In this document: positions 53,652 to 62,295 of the stretch, piece after piece
Position numbering within the stretch: the stretch's first letter is position 1
Layout: each line of letters starts with the position of its first letter
Origin: Acidobacteriota bacterium
GTDB taxonomy: Bacteria > Acidobacteriota > Blastocatellia > UBA7656
Assembly: GCA_038040445.1 (NCBI GenBank)
Contig: JBBPIG010000022.1
Location: 1 to 64,000 of the forward strand
DNA length: 64,000 nucleotides
Reading direction: 5' to 3'
The notes under the pieces: generated by a model
Databases searched by the model: none
What the model was told of the DNA's origin: nothing
What the model saw: only the letters and a program-made list of their open reading frames with translations
Made by a program: the position numbers and the translations under genes

Positions 53652-54758
53652 GTGTCCGAGACGATGTTGACAAAAGGTGAGCGACTGACAAATTCGAATG
53701 CGTCCCGCGGGTTGCTGATCGCGCGGCTGCTTGCCGGCGCTTGGCGAGCTTCGCCGCCTCAGCCGACTACGTCATCGCTGGAATTGGAACAGCTTGCTCC
53801 CTTGCTCTTGAATTCCGGAGCCGGTGCGCTCGCTTGGTGTAAACTGCGCCACTCTGAACTGAGCTGCTCCGCTGTGGCGGACCAGTTACATCAAGCCTAT
53901 CGACTCCAGTCCCTTCAAGCTGCGCTTCACGAACGCAGTCTGAAGCAGGTGATTTCTCTGCTACGGGGCATTGGTGTAGAGCCGATGCTGGTGAAAGGTT
54001 GGTCCATTGCCCGGATCTACCCGGAAGCGGCCATGCGCCCATACTGTGACCTTGACCTGTGCGTGTTGCCGGATCACTACAAGAAGGCCAGTGATGCGCT
54101 GAAGAGTATCGAAGGCCTTGTAACCAATGTGGACTTACATGCGGGTTTTGGTAAGTTTTATGACCGCCGGACGGACGACATCTTCGCACGTTCGCAACTC
54201 GTGAAGCTGGATGATATCGGCGTGCGCATTCTCTGCGACGAGGACAACATCCGCTACCTATGCATGCACGTGTTGCGTCATGGCGCAGTACGCCCGCTTT
54301 GGCTATGCGACATCGCGGTGGCGTTGGAGTCGCGCACGTGCGAGTTTGACTGGGATCGTTGTCTGGCTGGTTCGCGACGTGAGGCCGATTGGGTTTCTTG
54401 CGCCATCAGACTTGCTTCATTTCTTCTCGGGGTCGACATAGAAGGTACGCCCGTTGCGCATCGGGGGCGGAAGCTCCCGAGTTGGTTGGTCAAGGCTGTA
54501 ACGCGCGACTGGGGAATTTCTTTTCGATCCCCGCGTCAAGTCCATGCGATGTTACGTCAGCCCTTGAGATTGTTGGATGAGTTGCCCAAAGAATTGCTCA
54601 GACACTGGCCGAACCCAATCGAGGCGACGATGACGTTGCGTGGTCCGTTCAACCGGCTTCCCAGACTTCCGTTCCAAGTTGGCCACGTGGTTTCGCGGAC
54701 TTTCGCTTTGATATCGGAAATGATCGGCATGTCGAGGGTCATTCAGCATCGGAGTTGA
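53652..54758 (+). CDS. Nucleotidyltransferase family protein (PF14907-like)
   Basis: The 368-residue product has the signature of the uncharacterised nucleotidyltransferase family often found in peptide-modification (lasso/PqqD-type) clusters. Its marks are MLVKGWSIARIYPEAAMRPYC and DLDLCVL (KG at residues 115-116, catalytic DxD at D133/D135), and later NVDLHAGFGKF and CMHVLRHGAVRPLWLCDIAV. The GTG start at 53652 follows the hairpin by about 120 bases, and the stop is one base before the next ATG at 54760, so the MauE fusion gene is co-translated. The reaction is unknown; NMP transfer to a peptide or cofactor is an inference from the fold. Confidence 0.82.
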   Translation: MSETMLTKGERLTNSNASRGLLIARLLAGAWRASPPQPTTSSLELEQLAPLLLNSGAGALAWCKLRHSELSCSAVADQLHQAYRLQSLQAALHERSLKQVISLLRGIGVEPMLVKGWSIARIYPEAAMRPYCDLDLCVLPDHYKKASDALKSIEGLVTNVDLHAGFGKFYDRRTDDIFARSQLVKLDDIGVRILCDEDNIRYLCMHVLRHGAVRPLWLCDIAVALESRTCEFDWDRCLAGSRREADWVSCAIRLASFLLGVDIEGTPVAHRGRKLPSWLVKAVTRDWGISFRSPRQVHAMLRQPLRLLDELPKELLRHWPNPIEATMTLRGPFNRLPRLPFQVGHVVSRTFALISEMIGMSRVIQHRS

Positions 54759-54759
54759 A

Positions 54760-56310
54760 ATGGAGATTCTTCTACTCGCTGCCCGAGTACTGCTTGCTTT
54801 GGTCTTCGGGATCGCTGGAGTCGCAAAGGCTACGGACCCCAGGGGTTCTCGGCGAGCGATTATAGGCTTTAGCGTGCCGGAAAAGCTTGCGACCCCGCTG
54901 GCCTGGTGCTTACCGTTTGCCGAGATCCTGATTGCGCTAGCGTTGATTTCTGTGCCTGCTGCTTGGGTAGGATCGATAGCCGCTTTTGCGCTGTTGCTTC
55001 TGTTTGCCGCGGGGATTGCGGTTAATCTGGCTCGCGGACAGGCGCCTGACTGTCATTGCTTTGGCCAACTTCATTCAGAACCAGTCAGCTGGCTCACGTT
55101 CGCACGCAATCTTGTGTTGATTGCAGTTGCTGGGCTGATCATGGTCCTGGGGAAAGACAACCCCGGGCCCAGCGCAGTGAGCTGGCTTGCGGAACTGAGG
55201 ACAACCGAGCTAGTTAATCTGATCCTGGGCAGCGTCGCGGTCGCGCTGCTTGCGGCTGCTGTTGTATATCTCCGTCGAGTCCTGACGCAGCAGTCGAACC
55301 TTGTCGCAACAATTGATGCGATGAAAAAGGTGATCGATGAGGATTATGCAGAACCGCCGGTGGAGCGCAAAGATGCAGGCGCACCACTCGAGGGGCTAAC
55401 CATTGGTGCGCCAGCTCCGAGTTTTTCACTTGAATCCATAGCAGGAGCGCCTGTGACTCTGGACGACCTGCTTGCCTACGGCAAACCGGTCCTGCTCTTG
55501 TTCGTCAGTCCCCACTGTTTGCCGTGCGAGACGCTTTTGCCGATCGTAAAGGTTTGGGAGCGTGAGTACGGTAATCAACTCACCCTTGCACTCATAAGCA
55601 AGGGTACGTTGAAGGATAACCAGGAACGAGTCGAGAAGTATGGAGCCAGGTATTTGCTGTTGCAGGGCGAACACTCAACTGGAGAGGATTATCAAGCTAA
55701 GTGGACTCCGGCTGCTGTCTTTGTCAGTCGCTATGGAAGGATTGCTAGCCGCATGAGCTTCGGGGATGAGGCAATCCGGGCATTGGTCGCCGAGACGGTT
55801 GGCAAAGACGCGCGGCTTAGCGCGGGCAACGGAGCGAGGTCACAGGGACACGGGCCTCAAATTGCCGAGGGAAAATCTTCGCTTAGAGTTGGTGACCCGT
55901 CTCCGAACTTTTCGATTGTTGACCTTCAAGGTGAAGCCGTCGGCTCTAAGGATTTCCTGGGTCGAGACACGCTTCTGTTGTTCTGGGATCCAGGATGTCC
56001 GTTCTGTCGAGCAATGTCCGAGGACATCACGAGATGGGAAGACAAACCGCCAAAGGGGGCTCCGCGACTTGTGTTCGTCGCCTCAGGTGATGGGGAGCAA
56101 ATCGAAGAATCGAGCAGGAGTTTCAAGTCTCGGTTTCTACTCGATCAGGAATTTGAGGTGGGCGATCTTTTTGGCACGAAATTAACCCCGTCGGCGGTGT
56201 TGATCGATCGCGATGGCAGAATCGCGTCAATCGTGGGGATCGGACTAACGAATGTTCTAGCGCTCGCCGGAATTCGAAAACTGGAACTGCCGATAGCAGC
56301 AAACTTGTGA
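54760..56310 (+). CDS. MauE/DoxX-type membrane domain fused to two thioredoxin-like domains
   Basis: The 516-residue product begins with a four-helix MauE-type domain (residues 1 to about 135), with LLALVFGIAGVAKATD in helix 1 and the characteristic PDCHCFGQ (C98/C100). A further helix (about 151-171) leads to a periplasmic thioredoxin-like domain with active site PHCLPCE (C253/C256). A second such domain has PGCPFCR (C413/C416). Both have GxPxPxFxL openings and late TPxAV(F/L) segments with the cis-Pro. MauE with MauD is needed for disulfide formation in methylamine dehydrogenase small subunit. Here MauE and two MauD-like domains are one chain, placed before a 12-Cys protein, so it is likely its thiol oxidant or reductant. 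Confidence 0.87.
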   Translation: MEILLLAARVLLALVFGIAGVAKATDPRGSRRAIIGFSVPEKLATPLAWCLPFAEILIALALISVPAAWVGSIAAFALLLLFAAGIAVNLARGQAPDCHCFGQLHSEPVSWLTFARNLVLIAVAGLIMVLGKDNPGPSAVSWLAELRTTELVNLILGSVAVALLAAAVVYLRRVLTQQSNLVATIDAMKKVIDEDYAEPPVERKDAGAPLEGLTIGAPAPSFSLESIAGAPVTLDDLLAYGKPVLLLFVSPHCLPCETLLPIVKVWEREYGNQLTLALISKGTLKDNQERVEKYGARYLLLQGEHSTGEDYQAKWTPAAVFVSRYGRIASRMSFGDEAIRALVAETVGKDARLSAGNGARSQGHGPQIAEGKSSLRVGDPSPNFSIVDLQGEAVGSKDFLGRDTLLLFWDPGCPFCRAMSEDITRWEDKPPKGAPRLVFVASGDGEQIEESSRSFKSRFLLDQEFEVGDLFGTKLTPSAVLIDRDGRIASIVGIGLTNVLALAGIRKLELPIAANL

Positions 56311-56419
56311 GTAGACTGTGGATCAAATGTGATGAATGTACACTTAACTATGACGTTCGCCCTGATTTCAGGGCAGTCGATCGGTTGAACAACAAGGTTT
56401 GACCGAAAAGGAGATAGGC

Positions 56420-57061
56420 ATGAAGAACAAAATCGAGAATCCTGCGGCTCTCGCTCGCAATGATGAGCTTGTAGTTCAGGACTTGCCCGACGAAGTGCTG
56501 GTATACGACCTCAAAAGCCATAAGGCTCACTGCCTTAACAAAACGGCTGCCTTTATTTGGAACCATTGTGACGGGCAGAGAACGGCTGATGAGATCGCCA
56601 GGCTTATGGAGAAGGAATGGCACACGCCGGTCACTGAAGACGCAGTCTGGTTTGCCTTGAACAAGCTCAGCAAAGCTGAGTTGTTACAGGAGCGGATCGT
56701 GCTGCCGGAAGCAAAAGCCGGCATGTCACGGCGGAGTGCCGTGCGGCGACTGGGATTTGGAGCTTTGCTGGCCGTCCCTGTAGTCATGTCAATTGTGACG
56801 CCGACGCCAGCGGCGGCAACTTCGATCCCTCTAGAGTGTCAGGCCTGCGTTAAAAAGCAGAATACCTCAAGCAACTGTCCCGCTGTCTGTAACAACATCT
56901 GCGGGTCCTGCTTTGACAATTCTGGCTGTGGCAACGGGCAGTTTGTAGGCTGTAGGACCTGCTTTGCTTGTTTGGACGGGCCCGCATCCGGCGGTGTCGG
57001 CACCGTAAGTTGGACGGCACCAGGGAGTCAAGGTTGCGGCGATACCATTCAGTGCGTGTAA
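56420..57061 (+). CDS. PqqD-domain protein with internal twin-arginine-like segment and 12-cysteine C-terminal domain
   Basis: AAGGAG (56407-56412) sets the ATG at 56420. Of 213 residues, about 10-95 form a PqqD/RRE-like winged-helix domain (YDLKSHKAHCLNKTAAFIW, TADEIARLMEKEWHTP). Residues 102-110 read MSRRSAVRR, and 111-129 are hydrophobic (LGFGALLAVPVVMSIV), a Tat-like signal placed inside the protein, ending PAAATS. Residues 135-213 contain 12 Cys (140, 143, 153, 157, 161, 164, 170, 178, 181, 184, 206, 212), Gly/Asn-rich, with no family I recognise. PqqD/RRE domains bind substrate peptides for modifying enzymes; here the substrate may be attached. It is 109 bases after the MauE-thioredoxin fusion, which suits disulfide assembly of the Cys domain. 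Confidence 0.8.
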   Translation: MKNKIENPAALARNDELVVQDLPDEVLVYDLKSHKAHCLNKTAAFIWNHCDGQRTADEIARLMEKEWHTPVTEDAVWFALNKLSKAELLQERIVLPEAKAGMSRRSAVRRLGFGALLAVPVVMSIVTPTPAAATSIPLECQACVKKQNTSSNCPAVCNNICGSCFDNSGCGNGQFVGCRTCFACLDGPASGGVGTVSWTAPGSQGCGDTIQCV

Positions 57062-57177
57062 TGAGAGATTGGTTCAGAGCAAAACAATCTCCTCATCCCT
57101 GCTGGAGCCTATGTCAGCCGACTTAAGCTGGCTGGGCTGGCATCGTTGCAGTCATTGCATGTGCTAACTGCTCTCGC

Positions 57178-57201
57178 GCCGGCGGCAAACTAGCCGCCGG
57201 T
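57178..57201. terminator. GC-rich hairpin between the PqqD-Cys gene and the cupin-like pseudogene
   Basis: GCCGGCGGC (57178-57186) pairs with GCCGCCGGT (57193-57201) around a six-base loop, with one G:U end pair. No U-tract follows; it may be a terminator or an insertion-type repeat. Confidence 0.4.
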
Positions 57202-57273
57202 AAAGGCTGGAGTGGTTGGAGGCGTCGCCTGGCAAGCCGAGACGGATGTCCGGCGGCGCTAGCGCCGTAAGTT

Positions 57274-57753
57274 ATGCAATTGTTCGATGAAATCGGTTCA
57301 CTGATCGAGCAACGCTGGAAAAAGCACAGCTACGAGGAGAGACTGTTTCCAGAAATTGCCGCCGAAGCGCTGGCCGAAACATCTCTGGACAAACACGTCT
57401 CTCCTTGGGAAATCGTTCTCCAGCTTTTCACCACCACTCAGATCCCAAGCCGGCAGGACCTCGCTGCAGAATTCGGTAACCCGCCCATTACCCTGTACAC
57501 CGGTCCAAGATTTCATATCGATGTCTAGTACTGGCTTGATGGGGCCACGGGCATTCACCAGCACTCGTTTTGTGGCGCGTTTCAGGTGCTGCTCGGTTCG
57601 AGCCTTCACTGCCACTGCAGGTTCGTGCCCAGACGCGAAATCAGCGAGTATCGAGAGCAAGCTAGTAAAGCTATTCGATCCGAAATTCACTGCTCTTCAA
57701 ATCAGTCTTCCGGGATCAAACCCCATCTCTGGCAGCAACTCAATCAATGGTAA
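57274..57753 (+). pseudogene. Cupin-like protein with in-frame TAG
   Basis: The first 84 codons read MQLFDEIGSLIEQRWKKHSY, AETSLDKHVSPWEIVLQLF, PSRQDLAAEFGNPP and GPRFHIDV, then stop at a TAG (57526-57528). Without that stop, the same frame continues YWLDGATGIHQHSFCGAFQV and LLGSSLHCHCRF to a TAA at 57751. The HQH...GAF pattern after a short beta stretch looks like a cupin metal site, so this was one 159-codon (or longer) gene. After LHCHCRF the sequence loses resemblance to any cupin, suggesting further decay. It follows the PqqD-Cys gene and may once have been part of that system. The 143 bases to the next gene show nothing recognisable. Confidence 0.65.
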
Positions 57754-57896
57754 ACTGACCCGGCCCCTTTCAGCCCCGAACTCCCACCGCGCCACACCGT
57801 GCGCTCGCCTTGCTTCGTTTCTTTGCGGAGCGGGCCCAAATCGTAGAGCAATGAGCAACAGCAAATTAAGTTTCTCCAGTAGTTAACTCCTCGGTC

Positions 57897-59132
57897 ATGC
57901 CATACCCTGCAAGCGAGAACGTCCAGCCATTGTCGGCCCAAAAGAGATCCGAAGGCCCACGGCGCTGGCGAAGATCTCTCCCGTGGCTTGCGGTGCTGAT
58001 ATCCTGCGCGGTCTATGCTGCACACTTCCTCTTCGGAGGCGGAGAGAGCCGCCGAATACAAGACAGTTGGGCCTACTTGCAGCTGGCGAATGGTGCACAA
58101 GCAGCTGTTCCTTTTAACACGCGCATCACAACGCCGTTCCTTGCGTCGGGCATTGCGGCTGCTACCGGCTTACCAACGTCCGCCGCCTTCAAGCTACTTA
58201 CCCCGGCTGCACTCCTGGCGTCGCTACTAATCTTGCGAGGAATCATTCGCAGACGCGGCGGCTTCGGAGAGTGGCAAGCCGCGGCGCTCCTCGCTTTCGG
58301 CTGTTCGCTTGCGGTGACCTTCGGCTATATACCGATCCTCGTCGATCCAACCTTACTCCTGCTCACTTGCCTCACGATTGCGGCGCTGGATGCCGGCCAC
58401 CTGCGAGCCGCCCTCGCGCTAGCATGTATCGCTGCGCTGACAAAAGAGTTCGGTCTTTTTCTTGGTCCCATCTGGGCTTTTTCCGCTTATCGCCAAGGCT
58501 TTCGGAAGATGGCATATGCTGGATTGATTGTCCCGATTGCAGCTCTTCTCATTGTGCTATTCGCCCGTCAGTCTAGCGCAGGCATCGGATTCCCCGGTTG
58601 GCCGTCGTTTGCTTCACACCTAATGTTCGATTGGCAGTTGTCTGTTTTTCGTGTGAGAGGACCCGGCGATTACGCGAAACTGGTATATATGTGGGCTTGG
58701 TGTGGGCTTTGGCCAGTGTTCTTGATTTCAATGTTTAGCCTTCCTTCTAGCCTTATTAAGCGAACCAGGCTTAGCGCTGACCAACTGGGATTTGCGCTTT
58801 TGCTTGCGAGTTTGCCTGTTCTGTTGTTAGGTGACTGGAGTCGCAATCTTATTATCCTGGTTCCGTTTGCGTGCATCGTCGCCACGGCACATCCGTTAGC
58901 CAGGGATCGTTACTTCGGCTTGCTTCTGGCACTAGGCGGACTATCCACGGCGCTGGCGCGTCCGCTTCACGGTGAACCACTGCCGCGTGCGCTCTCGCTG
59001 ACGATGGCGGTTATCAGCGTAGTCTCATCCTTACTGATCGGGATAAAGATCCTGCAATTTGCGCTGTCGAGTTCCGGCCCGCAGCTCGACCGAGGATTGG
59101 AACATCCCGCACCCGCAGTAGCAGATCGATAG
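57897..59132 (+). CDS. Polytopic membrane protein of unknown function
   Basis: The 411-residue product has about ten hydrophobic helices after a basic N-terminus (RRWRRSLPWLAVLISCAVYA). The first periplasmic loop has RIQDSWAYLQLANGAQA and FNTRITTPFLASGIA, which resembles the loop after helix 1 of GT-C-like transferases or related lipid-linked sugar enzymes, with D and R residues in the right region. ILVDPTLLLLT and ALTKEFGLFLGPIWA are later marks; the KE pair is typical of this uncharacterised group. I cannot assign a substrate. The next gene, an O-antigen-ligase-like protein, starts nearby, and both may finish a glycan. Confidence 0.65.
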   Translation: MPYPASENVQPLSAQKRSEGPRRWRRSLPWLAVLISCAVYAAHFLFGGGESRRIQDSWAYLQLANGAQAAVPFNTRITTPFLASGIAAATGLPTSAAFKLLTPAALLASLLILRGIIRRRGGFGEWQAAALLAFGCSLAVTFGYIPILVDPTLLLLTCLTIAALDAGHLRAALALACIAALTKEFGLFLGPIWAFSAYRQGFRKMAYAGLIVPIAALLIVLFARQSSAGIGFPGWPSFASHLMFDWQLSVFRVRGPGDYAKLVYMWAWCGLWPVFLISMFSLPSSLIKRTRLSADQLGFALLLASLPVLLLGDWSRNLIILVPFACIVATAHPLARDRYFGLLLALGGLSTALARPLHGEPLPRALSLTMAVISVVSSLLIGIKILQFALSSSGPQLDRGLEHPAPAVADR

Positions 59133-59190
59133 TCGAAAGTTATTCCCCTTGCGGCGGGGGCAATTGTTCCCTCTCGTCAGCCCCCGAACA

Positions 59191-60378
59191 ATGTCGCGAT
59201 TAGTGCTCGCCCTTTACGTAACTTCACTCGCCCTGCTGCCTTGGACGTGGTTTCCTCCATTTCCCTGGCTTCACGAACACGCCCAGTGGAGTGATGCGGT
59301 CTTCGGCGGGACGGCAGTTTTGTGGGCCATCGAGCGATGCCAACTCGGCAAGTGGCCTCGTTTGCGCCCCGCTCACGCCGCCCTCGCGCTTTATTTCTTA
59401 TTGGCTTGCCTTTCTCTGCTGATCGCCTCACCGAATCCTCGGTCCGGCGCGCCCAAGCTGTTGGGCGTCGCCGAACTCTGTACGCTCGCCTTCATTACGT
59501 CTGATCTTGCATCGCGGCCTGCTGGCTCGCGCGCCATCGCCCGAGTCATCGCGATAACTTCCCTCCTCACCGCCGCAGCGGCCATTGCCGGCCTTCTCCT
59601 CTTCTACGCAGGCATCGGCTCGCGGCTGATTGGCATTTACGGCGAGCTTGAACCCGCGCCGTGGTACGCCCGCATACAAGCCGGGACACACAACCCAAAC
59701 CTGCTCGCCAGCTTTTGTATCTTTGCGTCGGCGGTAGTTGCGCGGCGCGACGGAGAATTGCCCGTTTGGTTGCGGCGTCTCACGTTCGTTGCCCTGTCGA
59801 TCACGGTATGTCTTACTTTCTCTCGCGGAATACTGGGCTTCATGCTGGCAGCGGTTATCCGAGGAGCGCATACCAGGCGCCGCAGGATTTTCGCCGTGGT
59901 CTGCGCTGCGAGCCTCAGTGTGCTGATCCTGACATTGACTCTTTGGAAGCCGTCGATTAATCCGATTCACCCTCTCAAAATCCATTTTGAAACCACTTCC
60001 TCGAGCCGCTATCAAGCGGCGGCGTCATCTCTGATCACCCTGGTAACCCACCCTCTGTTTGGAAGCGGGCTGGACACTAGTCCGGGACTCTTCCGTGGTG
60101 TCCCTTTCGACGCTCATTTCACGGCTCTCAACATAGCCGCTACTTTGGGGCTGCCTGCTCTCAGCGTTATTTCATTCCTGATCACGGTGCTCTGGCGAAA
60201 GCGGCGACGTCCCACCGATCTCGCAATCTGGGGAGGGCTTGCCGGACTTGCTCTCGACAGCCTCGCGCAGGATGTCGAAGACTTTCGCCACATCTGGGTG
60301 ATGATCGGCCTCGCAGACGCATGCTCACGCGCCCCCAACACGTCAGCGGTGAGCGACAGCCAGCATGCTAATCGTTAG
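59191..60378 (+). CDS. O-antigen ligase family membrane protein
   Basis: A 395-residue polytopic protein (409 if the TTG at 59149 is used; neither start has a clear ribosome site). It has about ten hydrophobic helices. VCLTFSRGILGFML matches the SRGG-type motif of Wzy_C proteins. The following loop has SSSRYQAAASSLITLVTHPL and FGSGLDTSPGLFRGVPFDAHF, with the His in the expected place before a final set of helices. It would join a glycan to a lipid or protein acceptor in the periplasm. It differs clearly from the ligase/polymerase at 20892-22319. Confidence 0.82.
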   Translation: MSRLVLALYVTSLALLPWTWFPPFPWLHEHAQWSDAVFGGTAVLWAIERCQLGKWPRLRPAHAALALYFLLACLSLLIASPNPRSGAPKLLGVAELCTLAFITSDLASRPAGSRAIARVIAITSLLTAAAAIAGLLLFYAGIGSRLIGIYGELEPAPWYARIQAGTHNPNLLASFCIFASAVVARRDGELPVWLRRLTFVALSITVCLTFSRGILGFMLAAVIRGAHTRRRRIFAVVCAASLSVLILTLTLWKPSINPIHPLKIHFETTSSSRYQAAASSLITLVTHPLFGSGLDTSPGLFRGVPFDAHFTALNIAATLGLPALSVISFLITVLWRKRRRPTDLAIWGGLAGLALDSLAQDVEDFRHIWVMIGLADACSRAPNTSAVSDSQHANR

Positions 60379-60463
60379 AAGATCGGAACGGAGGGTAAAC
60401 CTAAAGGGAATTCTTTTCATACCTGACTTATATACTTCGGCCGCGAGGACCACCGAAGTGACC

Positions 60464-61351
60464 CTACTCATTCTGCTTTCTGCTCGCAACTGCCAACCCC
60501 GCCCGACTGAGTAGTTCCGGTGACTTCATGCGATGGCATTGTTCTTCAAAGCTTGGATGGGGTCCCGTCCAACGAAGATCTGCCACCGTGTCAAAGACAG
60601 GCACATCCAATCGCAGGGTAGCGAGTGTGCGAAATAAAAGAGCATCGTTCCAGCAACTAAACAGCGACGTGGACAGTCGCAGAGCGCTACGAATCGAGGG
60701 ATGCCAATCTCGCCAATCCTTCGGAATGCCTTCAAGGTGGACATACCGAGATAAGCTCAGCGACGCGGCTTTTTGGCCCCACCCTGGCACACCTGGAAAC
60801 CCGTCAGCGCTGTCGCCGACGACGGCGAGGTAGTCCGGTATTGAATGCGGCTTAACGCCGAATTTGGCCACGACGCCGGGTTCGTCGCGTAAGATTTCGC
60901 GCCTGCGATCCAGTTGAACGACCCGTGTGCCCACAACGCACTGACTGAGGTCTTTGTCTGGCGTGCAGATAATCACCTGCCTCACCCGCTCGTCCAACGC
61001 CGCCTTAGCCGCGGCTGCCGCCAGAGCATCATCCGCTTCATAGTAGACCATCGGCCATACCACGACGCCCATCGCTTCCAGCGCTTCCTCGAGGACAGGG
61101 AACTGCGAGAGCAATTCCGGCGGAACGCCCGCGCTCGTCTTGTATCCGGGGTACAGGTCATTACGAAAAGACTCGACCACATGATCGGTTGCAACGCCGA
61201 TGTGCGTGGCGCCGCGTTCGAGCATGGACAATACGGAATGGAGGACGCCGCGCACTGCGCCGATTTCCCGTCCGTTCGAATCCGCGGCGGACGGTACGGC
61301 GAAAAAGTGGCGAAAGAGCTCATATGTCCCGTCAACCAAGTGTACGTCCAT
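60464..61351 (-). CDS. 5'-3' exonuclease/flap endonuclease family protein
   Basis: The 295-residue product resembles the 5'-nuclease domain of DNA polymerase I without the polymerase part. The metal-binding residues are visible: HLVDGTYELFRHFFA (first Asp), ATDHVVESFRNDLYPGYK, YEADDALAAAA (acidic cluster), CTPDKDLSQ and VVGDSADGFPGVPGWG (GDxxD with helix-hairpin-helix start). Such stand-alone enzymes process flaps or RNA primers or act in repair. The ATG at 61351 gives the family start MDVHLVDGT. It is convergent with the ligase gene and divergent from the phosphatase; the 246 bases between show no clear promoter. Confidence 0.88.
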   Translation of the reverse strand: MDVHLVDGTYELFRHFFAVPSAADSNGREIGAVRGVLHSVLSMLERGATHIGVATDHVVESFRNDLYPGYKTSAGVPPELLSQFPVLEEALEAMGVVVWPMVYYEADDALAAAAAKAALDERVRQVIICTPDKDLSQCVVGTRVVQLDRRREILRDEPGVVAKFGVKPHSIPDYLAVVGDSADGFPGVPGWGQKAASLSLSRYVHLEGIPKDWRDWHPSIRSALRLSTSLFSCWNDALLFRTLATLRLDVPVFDTVADLRWTGPHPSFEEQCHRMKSPELLSRAGLAVASRKQNE

Positions 61352-61597
61352 ACGCCTCCGTCCTCGATCTGGCCCTTCTGATGTGTGTCCTCAAGCTTAA
61401 CAGAATTCTCTCCTCCTAATTCTGTTTGATCAACATCGGTTGCAGACCCCCGTTGCTCGGGCCGCATAGTTATCCGAACGCAATGATTTCTTAATACTCT
61501 CCTTTACAACGAATGATTGCCGCGAGCATCATAATCAAGAATCCACACCACAACTGAATAGGTTTTCCGAAGTCTAGTTCGAGCAAGGAGGTCTGGG

Positions 61598-62185
61598 ATG
61601 CGCGTGAACCGAAATTTCTCTCGTACTTTTGCGGTGGCTACATTGAGCGCAGCAGCATTGGCTCTTCTAACCATGGCACAAGCCGCGCAACGCAACTCTT
61701 CATCAAAAACGAGGATTTCAAACTTCGGCTGCATCAATGAGAATCTCTTTCGCGGCGCCCAGCCGAATGGAAGCGACTACAGAGACCTTGCCGCGATGGG
61801 CGTGAAGACAGTCATCGATCTCCAAAACGATGGCGATCGCAATGAGCCGCAGATGGTCGAAGCGGCCGGAATGAAGTACTACAAGATCGGGCTGAGCGAC
61901 AGTTCGTGGCCGTCACCCGAGAAGACTGAACAGTTCTTGAGGATAGTCAACGACCCTGCAAATCAGCCGGTGTTCATTCACTGTCACGGCGGAAGGCATC
62001 GCGCCGGCATCATGACCGCAGTCTATCGTATGTACCACGACGGCTGGAATGCTGACCGCGCATACGCGGAGATGAAGCAGTACGACTTCGAGAGCGGGTT
62101 CGGTCACGGCGGGCTGAAAGACTACGTTTACGATTACTACAATCATATGGATCAGAAGAATGTTGTGGTAACCGTGAACAAATAG
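61598..62185 (+). CDS. Secreted dual-specificity/tyrosine-type protein phosphatase
   Basis: AAGGAGGT (61585-61592) precedes the ATG at 61598. The 195-residue product has a signal peptide (ATLSAAALALLTMAQAA, cleavage near residue 30). A compact phosphatase domain follows: NENLFRGAQPNGSDYRDLAAMG, TVIDLQNDGDRNE and the P-loop FIHCHGGRHRAG, with nucleophile C129 and R135 in the CX5R arrangement. The general-acid loop is probably LSDSSWPSP. Export suggests a periplasmic phosphate-ester substrate; the target cannot be named. A hairpin with a T-rich tail follows. Confidence 0.9.
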   Translation: MRVNRNFSRTFAVATLSAAALALLTMAQAAQRNSSSKTRISNFGCINENLFRGAQPNGSDYRDLAAMGVKTVIDLQNDGDRNEPQMVEAAGMKYYKIGLSDSSWPSPEKTEQFLRIVNDPANQPVFIHCHGGRHRAGIMTAVYRMYHDGWNADRAYAEMKQYDFESGFGHGGLKDYVYDYYNHMDQKNVVVTVNK

Positions 62186-62295
62186 TCTCAGGACAGGGCA
62201 TTGAGCTTGTGGGAGACCTTAGAAGCAGTCCATTGCAGAGTCTCTCTGCTTCGCCGCCAACGTCGATCGAACTGCTGAAGGGCGGCGCATCAATA

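Noticed and set aside
53652-57061. Lasso-peptide gene cluster
   Set aside because: PF14907 and PqqD-like genes fit, but there is no transglutaminase-type leader protease and the asparagine-synthase gene at 44823 belongs to the EPS run. The only candidate substrate is a 12-Cys domain, unlike a lasso core.
61189-61419. Plus-strand short frames antisense to the exonuclease gene
   Set aside because: They mirror the codon pattern of the minus-strand gene, which has clear family motifs.
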